NCBI GenBank assembly: GCA_027317045.1
Contig: DAHVFI010000166.1
Coordinates: 1-13,296 of the forward strand
Length of the DNA: 13,296 bases
From: Gammaproteobacteria bacterium
GTDB lineage: Bacteria > Pseudomonadota > Gammaproteobacteria > Natronospirales > REEB76
Reading direction: 5' to 3'
This document shows positions 6,525-13,296 of this stretch, one piece after another (within the stretch, counting starts at the first letter, position 1; each line of letters opens with the position of its first letter). Position numbers and translations under genes: made by a program. Under the pieces are notes generated by a model. It saw only the letters and a program-made list of their open reading frames with translations. It ran no database searches and was not told the origin of the DNA.

Positions 6525-7298
6525 CTAGGGCATGATATTTGGTTTAGCGTTCAGCCAGCCACCCGCACTTTGTAGAGGCGCAGGATCGCCCGGCTGTGAG
6601 ATCCAGGCGGCCAAGGCATAGCGTGAAGCTATTGCCTTGACGCTCTGTGGCAACTGCGTTGCAAATGTAAATCCCGATGTGTTCGCCGTCAGCAGATGTT
6701 TTGAGTAACCGATTACTAAAAAATCCTGGCGCAGCGTGCGTCCGGAGTTCTCGCCGGCTCCAACTTTTGTGTTAACACCAAATGCCAGAACCGCCACGTG
6801 CAATTCCAGGTATTTGTAATCAGCGCTCGCAGGAATGAAGCTGGCGTTGAGTCGTACACCATCGACGACGAGTTTCAGGCGTCCTGCTTCAGTAGTGTCA
6901 GGCAAGTGTAGGGATTGGACGTTGAACCAGTTGGACCAGGGTTTGCCGTCCAGCACGAACTCCGGCGTATAGATCACGCCGTCGCCTGCGCGGTCTGCTA
7001 TGTGTTGCTGGCGTTCGCTGTAGGTATGGCTGTCGAATGGATCGCGCCAGCCCAGGTCGTCCCAGTAATCCACGTGGAAAGCCACCGGCACCAGTTGCGT
7101 CCACAGACGCTGGTCATGTGTGAGGCTGGAAAGCCATGCATCAGCCGGCGGGCAACTGCTGCAGCCCTCCGAGGTGTATAGCTCCAGCAGGTTTACACGC
7201 GTCACACCGCTGCTGATGATCTGCGGCGTAGCGCCGGCGGTCATGGGTATTGCGAGCGCGGCGACCAGAATCAACATGGTCCAGCGGGTTGATTTCAT
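6525..7298 (-). CDS. Exported DUF1223 family protein, thioredoxin-like fold
   Basis: This encodes 257 residues with a signal peptide (TMLILVAALAIPMTAGA, cleavage near residue 23). The DUF1223 hallmarks are all present: VNLLELYTSEGCSSCPPAD (36-54) with the CxxC pair C46/C49, FHVDYWDDLGWRDPF (74-88), YSERQQHIA and the cis-proline segment YTPEFVLDG (110-118). The family has a thioredoxin-like fold and is exported; a redox role is inferred from the CxxC, and no substrate is established. The second half (150-257) is a beta-rich domain typical of the family. AGGAG lies 12 bases before the ATG, a rather long spacing. It converges with the GAF membrane protein, with only 37 bases between the stops, and is divergent from ttcA. 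Confidence 0.9.
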   Translation of the reverse strand: MKSTRWTMLILVAALAIPMTAGATPQIISSGVTRVNLLELYTSEGCSSCPPADAWLSSLTHDQRLWTQLVPVAFHVDYWDDLGWRDPFDSHTYSERQQHIADRAGDGVIYTPEFVLDGKPWSNWFNVQSLHLPDTTEAGRLKLVVDGVRLNASFIPASADYKYLELHVAVLAFGVNTKVGAGENSGRTLRQDFLVIGYSKHLLTANTSGFTFATQLPQSVKAIASRYALAAWISQPGDPAPLQSAGGWLNAKPNIMP

Positions 7299-7397
7299 AA
7301 TATATAGAAGCTCCTGAATGTAAGTCTGGGACCGTGCGATCGCTGCATTTATTACATATGCATGGCTAAGTAGCTGAAAGGCTAGAGGTTTTACAGT

Positions 7398-7403
7398 TAG
7401 AAT
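7398..7403 (+). promoter_or_regulatory. Candidate -10 element for ttcA
   Basis: TAGAAT lies 35 bases before the ttcA start in an AT-richer patch of the divergent gap. No clear -35 box sits 17 bases upstream (TGAAAG at 7375-7380 is a poor match). Confidence 0.25.
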
Positions 7404-7437
7404 GACGTGAATCTACGTTACCTGTCAGAGACTATGC

Positions 7438-8379
7438 ATGCAAACTACGCTTCACAAACGTTCTGTCAATATCAACAAACTGGAAAAGCGCCTGCGCCGC
7501 AATGTGGGCCAGGCCATCCAGGCTTTCAATATGATCGAGGCCGGCGACCGGGTGATGGTGTGCCTCTCGGGCGGCAAGGATTCCTACACGCTGCTGGATA
7601 TTCTGCTGAAGCTCCGGCAGAGCGCGCCGGTGGCGTTCGAGATGCTGGCGGTGAATCTCGACCAGAAGCAGCCCGGTTTCCCGGAACAGGTACTGCCGGA
7701 GTATCTGACGAAAATCGGCGTGCCGTTCCACATCCTGGAACAGGATACTTACAGCGTCGTGAAGCGCGTGATCCCGGAAGGCAAGACCACCTGCGGTTTG
7801 TGTTCGCGGCTGCGGCGCGGCGCGCTCTACACGTTTGCGGCGCAACACGGCATCACCAAGATCGCCCTGGGACACCACCGCGGCGACATCATCGAAACCT
7901 TTTTCCTGAATCTGTTCTACGCCGGCAAGCTGCAAGCCATGCCGCCCAAGCTGCAATCCGACGACGGCAAGCAGGTGGTGATCCGACCGCTGGCGTATTG
8001 CGAGGAACGCGACATCGCCAAGTACGCGACCTACCGCGAGTTCCCCATCATCCCCTGCAATCTGTGCGGCTCCCAGGAGCATCTGCAGCGCCAGGCGGTG
8101 AAGAGCATGCTGGCGGAATGGGAACGCCAGTTTCCCGGCCGCACTAATTCCATATTCGCCGCGCTCCAAAACGTGGCGCCTTCGCACCTGGCCGATCCGA
8201 AGTTGTTCAATTTCGGGGCTCTGGGTGCGCGCCAAACGCCGAGACAGGATTGGCTGGTGCCGGAAGCCGGGGATGCGGAGGCGCGCGAGGACCTGCTGAT
8301 GGCCACGGTTTGCGTGGACGATCTGCTCAGAACCCTGCCGCAGGCACGGCCGGCGGATTCTGAAACGCGGCCCGCATGA
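7438..8379 (+). CDS. ttcA: tRNA 2-thiocytidine(32) synthetase TtcA
   Basis: This encodes 313 residues, the same size as E. coli TtcA (311). The enzyme adds sulfur to cytidine 32 of certain tRNAs in the cytoplasm, using ATP and a [4Fe-4S] cluster. The PP-loop SGGKDS is at residues 44-49. Cysteine pairs that hold the cluster are at C119/C122 (TTCGLCSRLRRG) and C207/C210 (IPCNLCGSQ). The family stretch ETFFLNLFYAGKLQAMPPK and the closing S-H-L-x-D pattern are present. One oddity is that the motif usually written GHHRDD reads GHHRGD (145-150). The last 50 residues are less conserved. ATG at 7438 fits the family N-terminus, although no good ribosome site is visible. The stop codon overlaps the start of the HD-GYP gene as ATGA, so the two are probably coupled. 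Confidence 0.95.
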   Translation: MQTTLHKRSVNINKLEKRLRRNVGQAIQAFNMIEAGDRVMVCLSGGKDSYTLLDILLKLRQSAPVAFEMLAVNLDQKQPGFPEQVLPEYLTKIGVPFHILEQDTYSVVKRVIPEGKTTCGLCSRLRRGALYTFAAQHGITKIALGHHRGDIIETFFLNLFYAGKLQAMPPKLQSDDGKQVVIRPLAYCEERDIAKYATYREFPIIPCNLCGSQEHLQRQAVKSMLAEWERQFPGRTNSIFAALQNVAPSHLADPKLFNFGALGARQTPRQDWLVPEAGDAEAREDLLMATVCVDDLLRTLPQARPADSETRPA

Positions 8380-10265
8380 CCTCCGGCGGCGACAGCGCTT
8401 CGAACATGACTGCGGTCGCGGTGGAATCCGGTTATTTTCCCAACGGCAAGCTTGCGGGATTCACAAATAGCGGATTGCAGTTGTTTTTTATTAAAACCCC
8501 CGCGGATTTGAAAATTCAAACCTGCGCGGTGCTGTGCCTCACGCCGAATCTGCTTGCCGGCGGGATGACGCGCGCCCAATGGCAGGCCGCTGCGCCGGAT
8601 GCCGTCATGGTTGTGGACGAATCCGTGGCGCAAGCGGGCGAGGTGCGGATTTCAAACCACTGGCCGGCGGCGGCCATCGCCGGCACCCTGTCACTGGCGG
8701 CGGCCATGGCGCGTCAGCGGCAGCAGGTGCGCCAGCTCACGGATGTGGGCGTGGCCTTGTCCAGCGAGCGCAGCCATCAGGCGTTGCTGGAACTGATCCT
8801 CACGCAAGCGCGGCATCTCGCGGGCTGCGATGCCGTCACCATCTTTCTCACCGAGAAACATCCGGACGGCTCGTCGGAACTGGTGATGCGCCTGGCGCAG
8901 AACGAATCCGTGGAGTTCCCCTTCGAGGAAGAACGCCTGCCCCTGGACCTGACCTCCATCGCCGGTTATGTGACGGTGACCGGCGAGGAAATCAACCTCG
9001 CGGATGCCTATGCGCCGCCGGCGGATAGGCCCTGGCGGTTCAACGGCAGCTTTGACCGGCGTTTCGGTTATCGCACCAGCTCGCTGTATGCAGTGGCGTT
9101 GCGCATCCCGCAAGGGGAAATCATCGGCGGCATCGAGTTTATCAACCGCAAGCGCAATCCGGCGGCACGGCTTACCAGCCCGGAAGCCACCCTCAGCGAA
9201 ATCCTGCCGTTCAGCGACGAGATACTGCCGCTGCTGCGCTCGCTGGCCAGCCAGGCGGCCGTCGCCATTGACAACAACCGCTTGCTGCTGGCCATCGAGG
9301 ACATGTTCGAGGGCTTCGTGGTGGCGTCCGTGACCGCCATCGAGCAACGCGATCCCGCCACCAGCGGCCATTCCTTCCGGGTGGCGCGCCTGACCACCGG
9401 GCTGGCCGAAGCCCTGCCGCGTTCCGGTGTGGCGCGCTTTCGCGGCATGCATTTCAACGCCAGGCAACTGCGCGAGCTGCGCTACGCGGCGTTGCTGCAT
9501 GATTTCGGCAAGATCGGGGTGCGCGAGCATGTGCTGGTGAAAGCCCATAAGCTCACCCCCGAGCTTTACCAGGCGATCCGCGAGCGCATCAACGTGGAAA
9601 CCGAACGCCTCAAACGCCGCGCGCTGGCGCAGCAACTGGTGATGTTGCGCAGCGGCATGAGTTCCCACGAGGAACTGCTCAGCATCGAGCAGGAGCTGGA
9701 GGGCAAGCTGGCGGCGCTGGACGCCTATTGGGCGGCCATCCAGGAGGCCAATGAACCGGATATGCTGAAAAGCAAACCCAGCAAGGCCCTGAAGACTGCG
9801 AAAAGCTACACACTGTCGGAGCAGGATATTCCACTGCTCACCGAGGCCGAACACCGGGTATTGTCCATCCCGCGCGGCAGCCTCACGCCCGAGGAACGGC
9901 GCGAGATCGAATCCCATGTGGTACACACCTACAATTTCCTGCGGCGCATTCCCTGGCCCGCGGACCTGGCCGCCATCCCGGAAATCGCCGGCGCGCATCA
10001 CGAGAAGCTCGACGGCAGCGGCTATCCTCGCGGCCGCACCCAGGCGGATATCCCGTTCCCTTCACGGCTGATGACGGTGGCGGATATCTACGATGCGCTC
10101 ACCGCCGCGGACCGCCCCTACAAGAAATCCATGCCCTCGGAACGGGCGTTCGCGGTGCTGGAAGACGAGGCCAAGCGCGGCAAGCTGGACGCAGATCTGG
10201 TGAAGATTTTCGTGGAGGCGAAAATATTCACGCTGTCGGGCGAGGCGGTGACTGCCGCGGGTTAG
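8376..10265 (+). CDS. GAF plus HD-GYP domain protein, probable cyclic-di-GMP phosphodiesterase
   Basis: This encodes 629 residues. Residues 1-115 are an N-terminal region I do not recognise. A GAF domain covers about 123-305 (ALLELILTQARHLAGCDAVT to SLASQAAVAIDNNRLL). The HD-GYP domain covers about 320-620: SGHSFRVARL (H332), LLHDFGKIGV (H375, D376, K379), HHEKLDGSGYPRG (541-553), then VADIYDALTAADRPYK. All expected metal-binding and signature residues are present, so it should hydrolyse cyclic di-GMP in the cytoplasm, controlled by what the GAF domain binds. About 110 residues (393-502) are inserted between the HD motif and the helix bearing H514/H517; KLTPE at 392 and SLTPEE at 502 look like two versions of the segment that is single in ordinary HD-GYP proteins. 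The start overlaps the ttcA stop (ATGA). An ATG at 8406 is an alternative start. Confidence 0.9.
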   Translation: MTSGGDSASNMTAVAVESGYFPNGKLAGFTNSGLQLFFIKTPADLKIQTCAVLCLTPNLLAGGMTRAQWQAAAPDAVMVVDESVAQAGEVRISNHWPAAAIAGTLSLAAAMARQRQQVRQLTDVGVALSSERSHQALLELILTQARHLAGCDAVTIFLTEKHPDGSSELVMRLAQNESVEFPFEEERLPLDLTSIAGYVTVTGEEINLADAYAPPADRPWRFNGSFDRRFGYRTSSLYAVALRIPQGEIIGGIEFINRKRNPAARLTSPEATLSEILPFSDEILPLLRSLASQAAVAIDNNRLLLAIEDMFEGFVVASVTAIEQRDPATSGHSFRVARLTTGLAEALPRSGVARFRGMHFNARQLRELRYAALLHDFGKIGVREHVLVKAHKLTPELYQAIRERINVETERLKRRALAQQLVMLRSGMSSHEELLSIEQELEGKLAALDAYWAAIQEANEPDMLKSKPSKALKTAKSYTLSEQDIPLLTEAEHRVLSIPRGSLTPEERREIESHVVHTYNFLRRIPWPADLAAIPEIAGAHHEKLDGSGYPRGRTQADIPFPSRLMTVADIYDALTAADRPYKKSMPSERAFAVLEDEAKRGKLDADLVKIFVEAKIFTLSGEAVTAAG

Positions 10266-10272
10266 CATTTGC

Positions 10273-10538
10273 TGTAGGAGCGGCGATGACCGCCAGGGGT
10301 GAGCTGCGATAGCAGCGAACGGACATACAGGGAGATGTATATCCTGGACTTTCAGGCAGGGCAGGGTGAGCGGCATTGCCGCGAACGCCCGCACAGAGAT
10401 GGGCTGGACCTGTGGTCGCAGCAGGGATTGCACAGATAACAAGCCCCGCCTGAAAGGCGGAAATGCAGCAATGCAGGAGCAAAAATCTGCCTCGCCGCGA
10501 TTGCTTCACACCTTGCGACGGAGAGCGTCGCTCCCACA
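10273..10538. repeat. REP/MITE-like noncoding element with terminal inverted repeats
   Basis: The left end TGTAGGAGCG (10273-10282) and the right end CGCTCCCACA (10529-10538) are inverted repeats of each other with one mismatch. Each end begins a hairpin: GCGG/CCGC (10280-10293) and GCGACG/CGTCGC (10515-10531). Inside are GCTGC/GCAGC (10303-10316), GCGGC-ATT-GCCGC (10370-10382) and CCGCCT-GAA-AGGCGG (10446-10460), and a long inner inverted pair of 16 bases (10347-10362 with 10443-10458, two mismatches). No open frame fits. Repeats starting TGTRGGAGCG are common between genes in many gammaproteobacteria. It lies between two convergent genes, so it may also act as a bidirectional transcription end. 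Confidence 0.75.
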
Positions 10539-10548
10539 CGCAACACGC

Positions 10549-11370
10549 CTAAAAGAATGCCCACACCGGCGTGAGATTCCCCGGCAGCGAAGCCTCGATG
10601 CCGGGCTGGTTCCAGGGCGTCGCCGGATTGTGGAAATCCGAGCCCACGGAGGCGGCAAGTTCGAAACGTGAGGCGTAATGAGTCGCGGTTGCGATGTTAT
10701 CCCGGTTGTCGCCGCCGCAGATGACCTCGAGGCCGTCGCCGCCGGCCTGTTTGAAGGCCGTGAGCGCCTTGATGAGCCAGCTGCGCGTCATAGCGTAGCG
10801 CAATGGATGTGCCAACACCGCCTGGCCGCCGGCGGCATGTATCCAGCCGATGCTTTCTTCCAGGCCTGCCCAAATGGTTGCCACGTAACCGGGCTTGCCG
10901 CGGGCCAGGAAGCGTTGGAAGGCCTTCGGCGGAGTGCCGGCGTGTTGGCTGTCGCAGAGCCATTGGGCGAAATGCGTGCGCGTCACGTTGCCGTTGACCG
11001 CGAGCCGCTGCGCACCCGCATAAGCACCTTGGATACCGTGGACGCTCAAGCGCCGGCCGATCTCTGCCGCGCGGATTCCGCGCGCGGCTTGCAGGTGCGC
11101 CAAACCCACGTTGAGTTCCCCATTCCCGGGGTCCACATTCAGGCCGATAACGTGCAGTGTCTTGTGTTGCCAGGTAGTCGAAATCTCCACGCCCGTCACG
11201 AAGCGGATGCCGGCGGTTTGCGCCGCTGTTTGAGCTTCCGGCAGGCCAGCCAGGCAATCGTGATCGGTCAGCGCCAGCAGTTGCACGCCGCGTGTGGCCG
11301 CGAGTTGCACCAGTTCCGTGGGCGTAAGACTGCCATCGGAGGCGCGGGAATGGAGGTGCAGATCAATCAC
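10549..11370 (-). CDS. PHP-domain phosphoesterase, YciV/RNase AM type
   Basis: This encodes 273 residues with a GTG start. It has the PHP metal-site motifs in order: DLHLHSRASDG (H5, H7), LTDHD (H37), TGVEIS (E62), VLAHP (H188) and GSDFH (D245, H247). Length and layout match E. coli YciV (RNase AM), which removes nucleotides from short RNA 5' ends and hydrolyses 3',5'-nucleoside bisphosphates; that role is from the family and not visible in the sequence. Residues 100-170 are the helical cap domain. The start is chosen because the frame begins directly at the conserved DLHLH motif and the GTGA overlaps the stop of the DUF465 gene by four bases, a pattern of translational coupling. The 3' end lies 11 bases from the hairpin-rich repeat at 10273-10538. 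Confidence 0.92.
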   Translation of the reverse strand: MIDLHLHSRASDGSLTPTELVQLAATRGVQLLALTDHDCLAGLPEAQTAAQTAGIRFVTGVEISTTWQHKTLHVIGLNVDPGNGELNVGLAHLQAARGIRAAEIGRRLSVHGIQGAYAGAQRLAVNGNVTRTHFAQWLCDSQHAGTPPKAFQRFLARGKPGYVATIWAGLEESIGWIHAAGGQAVLAHPLRYAMTRSWLIKALTAFKQAGGDGLEVICGGDNRDNIATATHYASRFELAASVGSDFHNPATPWNQPGIEASLPGNLTPVWAFF

Positions 11371-11573
11371 GCGTCGAGGTCGGGAATAAGCAGGCTTTCG
11401 AGCTTGGCAATGTAATCCTTGATTTGCAGTTTGCGTTTCTTGAGACGTTTGAGCTGCAATTCATTGGTGTGGATATCCTCGGCCAGGCGGCTGATGGCGA
11501 TGTCCAGGTCCCGGTGTTCCAAACGCAGCTGCTCGAGTTTAGAACGGATTCCCTGGGGGAAACTGATTTCCAT
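11367..11573 (-). CDS. DUF465 (YdcH-like) small coiled-coil protein
   Basis: This encodes 68 residues. The core LEQLRLEHRDLDIAISRLAED followed by NELQLKRLKKRKLQIKD and the end LIPDLDA is the DUF465 pattern: two helices forming a short coiled coil, of unknown function. I chose ATG at 11573 because it gives the usual family length. The alternative ATG at 11624 adds 17 residues but has GGAG four bases upstream, so the true start is open. The stop overlaps the start of the PHP gene (GTGA), so the two are co-transcribed. It is divergent from queD, with 176 bases between. Confidence 0.85.
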   Translation of the reverse strand: MEISFPQGIRSKLEQLRLEHRDLDIAISRLAEDIHTNELQLKRLKKRKLQIKDYIAKLESLLIPDLDA

Positions 11574-11692
11574 GATATGGCGATCCAGGCGGATGGAATC
11601 GGTGCGGGCGATGCCTGCCAACATACGGCTCCGCCGCTGAGCGCGCAAGCGGTGTATTGAAGGCAGCGCCGGCCAGCGACCCTGGGGTTTCC

Positions 11693-11714
11693 CTGAGACC
11701 ATCTCAGCTAGAAT
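11693..11714. promoter_or_regulatory. Inverted repeat abutting a candidate -10 box upstream of queD
   Basis: CTGAGA (11693-11698) and TCTCAG (11702-11707) form a perfect 6-3-6 inverted repeat. TAGAAT (11709-11714) starts two bases later and could be the -10 box, with a start of transcription near 11721. A repressor bound here would block the promoter. The same site sits in the gap with the divergent DUF465 gene. Confidence 0.4.
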
Positions 11715-11749
11715 AGTCCGGAGTAACGTCCCGTTGAGCAAGCACCCGC

Positions 11750-12106
11750 ATGGAAATTTTCAAGGTGTTCCACATTGAAGCCGCCCACCGGCTGCCGAAC
11801 CTGCCGGCCAGCCACAAGTGCAGCCGCCTGCATGGCCATTCCTTCCGCGTGGAAATCCACATCAGCGGCGAACTTCAACCGGCTACCGGCTGGGTCATGG
11901 ATTTCGCCGATCTCAAAGAAGCATGTCAGCCGGTGGTTGAGGAGCTGGACCATCGTTATCTGAATGAAATTCAGGGATTGGAAAACCCCACCAGTGAAAT
12001 GCTGGCGCGCTGGATTTGGGAACATCTCAGGCCGGTGTTGCCAGGTTTGTGTAAAGTAGTGATCGCTGAAACCTGTACTTCCGGTTGTGTGTACCGCGGC
12101 GAATGA
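11750..12106 (+). CDS. queD: 6-carboxy-5,6,7,8-tetrahydropterin synthase QueD
   Basis: This encodes 118 residues, like E. coli QueD (121). It converts 7,8-dihydroneopterin triphosphate to 6-carboxy-tetrahydropterin, the second step towards preQ0 and queuosine in tRNA. Zinc ligands H13 (AAHRLP), H28 and H30 (RLHGH) and the catalytic Cys24 (HKCSR) are present, as are LDHRYLN (D67/H68), ENPTSE and the terminal ETCTSGCVYRGE (E107). The sequence follows the E. coli protein closely to the last residue. No good ribosome site is seen, but the start gives the conserved N-terminus. No other queuosine gene is in the window. No preQ1 riboswitch was recognised upstream; an inverted repeat beside a -10 box is there instead. 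The dienelactone-hydrolase gene starts 17 bases after the stop. Confidence 0.95.
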   Translation: MEIFKVFHIEAAHRLPNLPASHKCSRLHGHSFRVEIHISGELQPATGWVMDFADLKEACQPVVEELDHRYLNEIQGLENPTSEMLARWIWEHLRPVLPGLCKVVIAETCTSGCVYRGE

Positions 12107-12123
12107 ACCCCAGAGGAGAAAAC

Positions 12124-12987
12124 ATGCGGCGCAATTTATTATTGATCACCCCGATCCTACTGTTGGCAGCATCGGCTGTCTCGCCGGTGATGGCCATGAA
12201 TAATCAGCAGTATCTGCTGGCCATGGCCGCCATGCACGCCGACGATGCACCGATCGCGAGTCCCGCGGCGCTGCAAAAGCCCGCACAGCCGGTGCATGGC
12301 ACCGAGGTGGTGTATGCCACGGTGAACGGCAAACCGGTCCGCGGCTATTTCAGCGAACCGTTGCATGGCAAACATCCGCTGCCCGGCATCATCGTGATCC
12401 ATGAATGGTGGGGCTTGAATGACAACATCCGCAGCATGGCGGATCAGCTCGCGGGCGAAGGTTACGCGGCGCTGGCGGTGGATCTGTACGGCGGACAGTC
12501 TGCCAAGGATCCGAATGACGCCAAGAAACTCATGCTGGGCGTATTCAAGGACTCGGACGCGGCTAGGGATAACCTCAAGCAGGCTTATGCCTACCTGCAA
12601 GATCACGAACACGCGCCGCGCATCGGTGTTATCGGCTGGTGCTTCGGCGGCGGCTGGTCGTTGCAGACAGCACTCTTGTTCCCTGACACGCTGGCCGCGG
12701 CAGTCATGTACTACGGCCAGCCGGTAGACGATGTGGTGGCGCTGTCCAAACTCAGGATGCCGCTCATGGGTTTTTTCGGCGAGCAAGACAAGGGCATTAC
12801 CGTTCAAGACGTGCGGGCTTTCCAGAAAGCCCTGAAGGCGGCGAAGGTACATGCGGTAATCCACGAGTATCCGCATGCCGGCCACGCCTTCGCCAATCCC
12901 TCCGGCGAGAATTACCGGCCCGCGGCAGCGAGCGATGCCTGGAGGCGCACGTTGGCGTTTTTTGCCCGCTACCTCAAGGGCGCGTAG
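12124..12987 (+). CDS. Exported dienelactone hydrolase family protein
   Basis: This encodes 287 residues. A signal peptide (LLLITPILLLAASAVSPVMA, residues 5-24) is followed by a linker of about 35 residues and an alpha/beta-hydrolase domain. Catalytic residues are visible: nucleophile Cys173 in GWCFGG, Asp222 in GEQDKG and His254 in HAGHAFANP. Glu94 in IHEWWG is the residue that positions the cysteine in this family. The enzyme should cut cyclic or activated esters; the substrate is unknown, and the export suggests a periplasmic role outside the classic chlorocatechol pathway. GAGGAG lies six bases before the ATG at 12124; an in-frame ATG at 12085 overlaps queD and has no site. It follows queD by 17 bases and may be co-transcribed. 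Confidence 0.9.
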   Translation: MRRNLLLITPILLLAASAVSPVMAMNNQQYLLAMAAMHADDAPIASPAALQKPAQPVHGTEVVYATVNGKPVRGYFSEPLHGKHPLPGIIVIHEWWGLNDNIRSMADQLAGEGYAALAVDLYGGQSAKDPNDAKKLMLGVFKDSDAARDNLKQAYAYLQDHEHAPRIGVIGWCFGGGWSLQTALLFPDTLAAAVMYYGQPVDDVVALSKLRMPLMGFFGEQDKGITVQDVRAFQKALKAAKVHAVIHEYPHAGHAFANPSGENYRPAAASDAWRRTLAFFARYLKGA

Positions 12988-13038
12988 CATCAGGTTTCCA
13001 GACTGCGTTATCAGTAATCAGGAAGCAGGGAGATGATC

Positions 13039-13296
13039 ATGAAAAAACTGCTGTTTTTTCTAGCAATTCTGACCGCTGCCGTGCTCGTGAATGCCCAGGC
13101 GGCAACCTATAAAGACGTGACCGTGGCAGATTCCGCCAGCGTGGGCGGTAAAACCCTGGTGTTGAATGGCATGGGTTTGCGCACCAAATTCTTCTTCAAG
13201 ATCTATGTGGGTGCGCTCTATCTGCCACAGAAAGCCGACACCGCCGCGGCGGTAATGTCCGAAAACGGACCGGATCGCATCCTCATGCATATGATC
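13039..13296 (+). CDS. Exported chalcone-isomerase-like domain protein (3' end cut by window edge)
   Basis: 86 codons are visible. Residues 1-22 are a signal peptide (KKLLFFLAILTAAVLVNA). The mature part has the pattern LVLNGMGLRTKFFFKIYVGALYLPQKA, which is the start of the chalcone-isomerase-like domain found in many bacterial periplasmic proteins of unknown role. GGGAG six bases upstream supports ATG at 13039; an in-frame ATG at 13033 would lie directly on that site. It begins 51 bases after the hydrolase gene, so a shared transcript is possible. Confidence 0.85.
   Translation, partial: MKKLLFFLAILTAAVLVNAQAATYKDVTVADSASVGGKTLVLNGMGLRTKFFFKIYVGALYLPQKADTAAAVMSENGPDRILMHMI

Noticed and set aside
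7299..7437. GCGATCGC palindrome and an ATTACATATGCAT patch in the DUF1223/ttcA gap
   Set aside because: Short palindromes of this kind are frequent; no second copy or link to a promoter was seen.
7432..8235. Open frame of 267 codons on the minus strand
   Set aside because: It is the antisense shadow of ttcA; the product has no recognisable motif.
8691..10001. Long open frame (436 codons) on the minus strand
   Set aside because: It lies antisense to the HD-GYP gene, whose domain motifs are unmistakable. The minus-strand protein is rich in Arg, Gln, Gly and His, as expected from the GC-biased complement of a real gene.
10678..11415. Open frame of 245 codons on the plus strand
   Set aside because: It is antisense to the PHP-domain gene, whose metal-site motifs are all in order.
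11574..11749. Possible preQ1 riboswitch before queD
   Set aside because: I could not find the characteristic small hairpin with an A-rich tail and pairing to the ribosome site.
12157..12990. Open frame of 277 codons on the minus strand
   Set aside because: It is antisense to the exported hydrolase gene with its full catalytic set; no ribosome site or motif supports it.

Overview
The window looks like chromosomal DNA of a free-living gammaproteobacterium. It is GC-rich, and its TtcA and QueD proteins read very close to the gammaproteobacterial forms. It also carries a QmcA/NfeD pair and an HD-GYP protein, and most reading frames have exported, membrane or RNA-modification functions. The species cannot be named from this stretch. 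There are no complete insertion sequences, CRISPR arrays, rRNAs or tRNAs that I can see.

Left part (1-3110). A partial exported protein on the minus strand is divergent from a probable outer-membrane beta-barrel protein. Next comes a two-gene membrane operon, nfeD-like then qmcA/stomatin-like (SPFH), and directly behind it a solo HigA-type antitoxin gene. After the antitoxin lies a second, diverged and broken copy of the last 42 codons of the SPFH gene. The antitoxin is therefore bracketed by two versions of the same gene end, which is the clearest sign of recombination or insertion in the window.

Middle part (3111-7437). This is looser, accessory-like DNA. It holds about 340 bases with no recognisable gene, a small two-helix membrane protein, an exported DsrE-family protein without the usual cysteine, a strong terminator, a large membrane receptor-like protein (PDZ-like loop, many helices, GAF-like tail, no output domain) and an exported DUF1223 thioredoxin-fold protein.

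Right part (7438-13296). Here are ttcA (tRNA 2-thiocytidine), a GAF/HD-GYP cyclic-di-GMP phosphodiesterase that overlaps ttcA by four bases, and a 266-bp hairpin-rich noncoding repeat with REP-like terminal inverted repeats. On the minus strand follow a PHP-domain phosphoesterase (YciV/RNase AM type) and a DUF465 small protein, which overlap by four bases. On the plus strand come queD (queuosine pathway), an exported dienelactone-hydrolase-family enzyme and the start of an exported chalcone-isomerase-like protein.

Three themes recur: RNA metabolism (ttcA, queD, the PHP enzyme), envelope proteins (NfeD/QmcA, barrel protein, several signal-peptide proteins) and signalling (GAF membrane protein, HD-GYP protein). 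I see no defence system or other clearly new multi-gene system. The most unusual items are the duplicated SPFH end around the antitoxin, the insertion inside the HD-GYP catalytic domain, and the receptor without an output domain.
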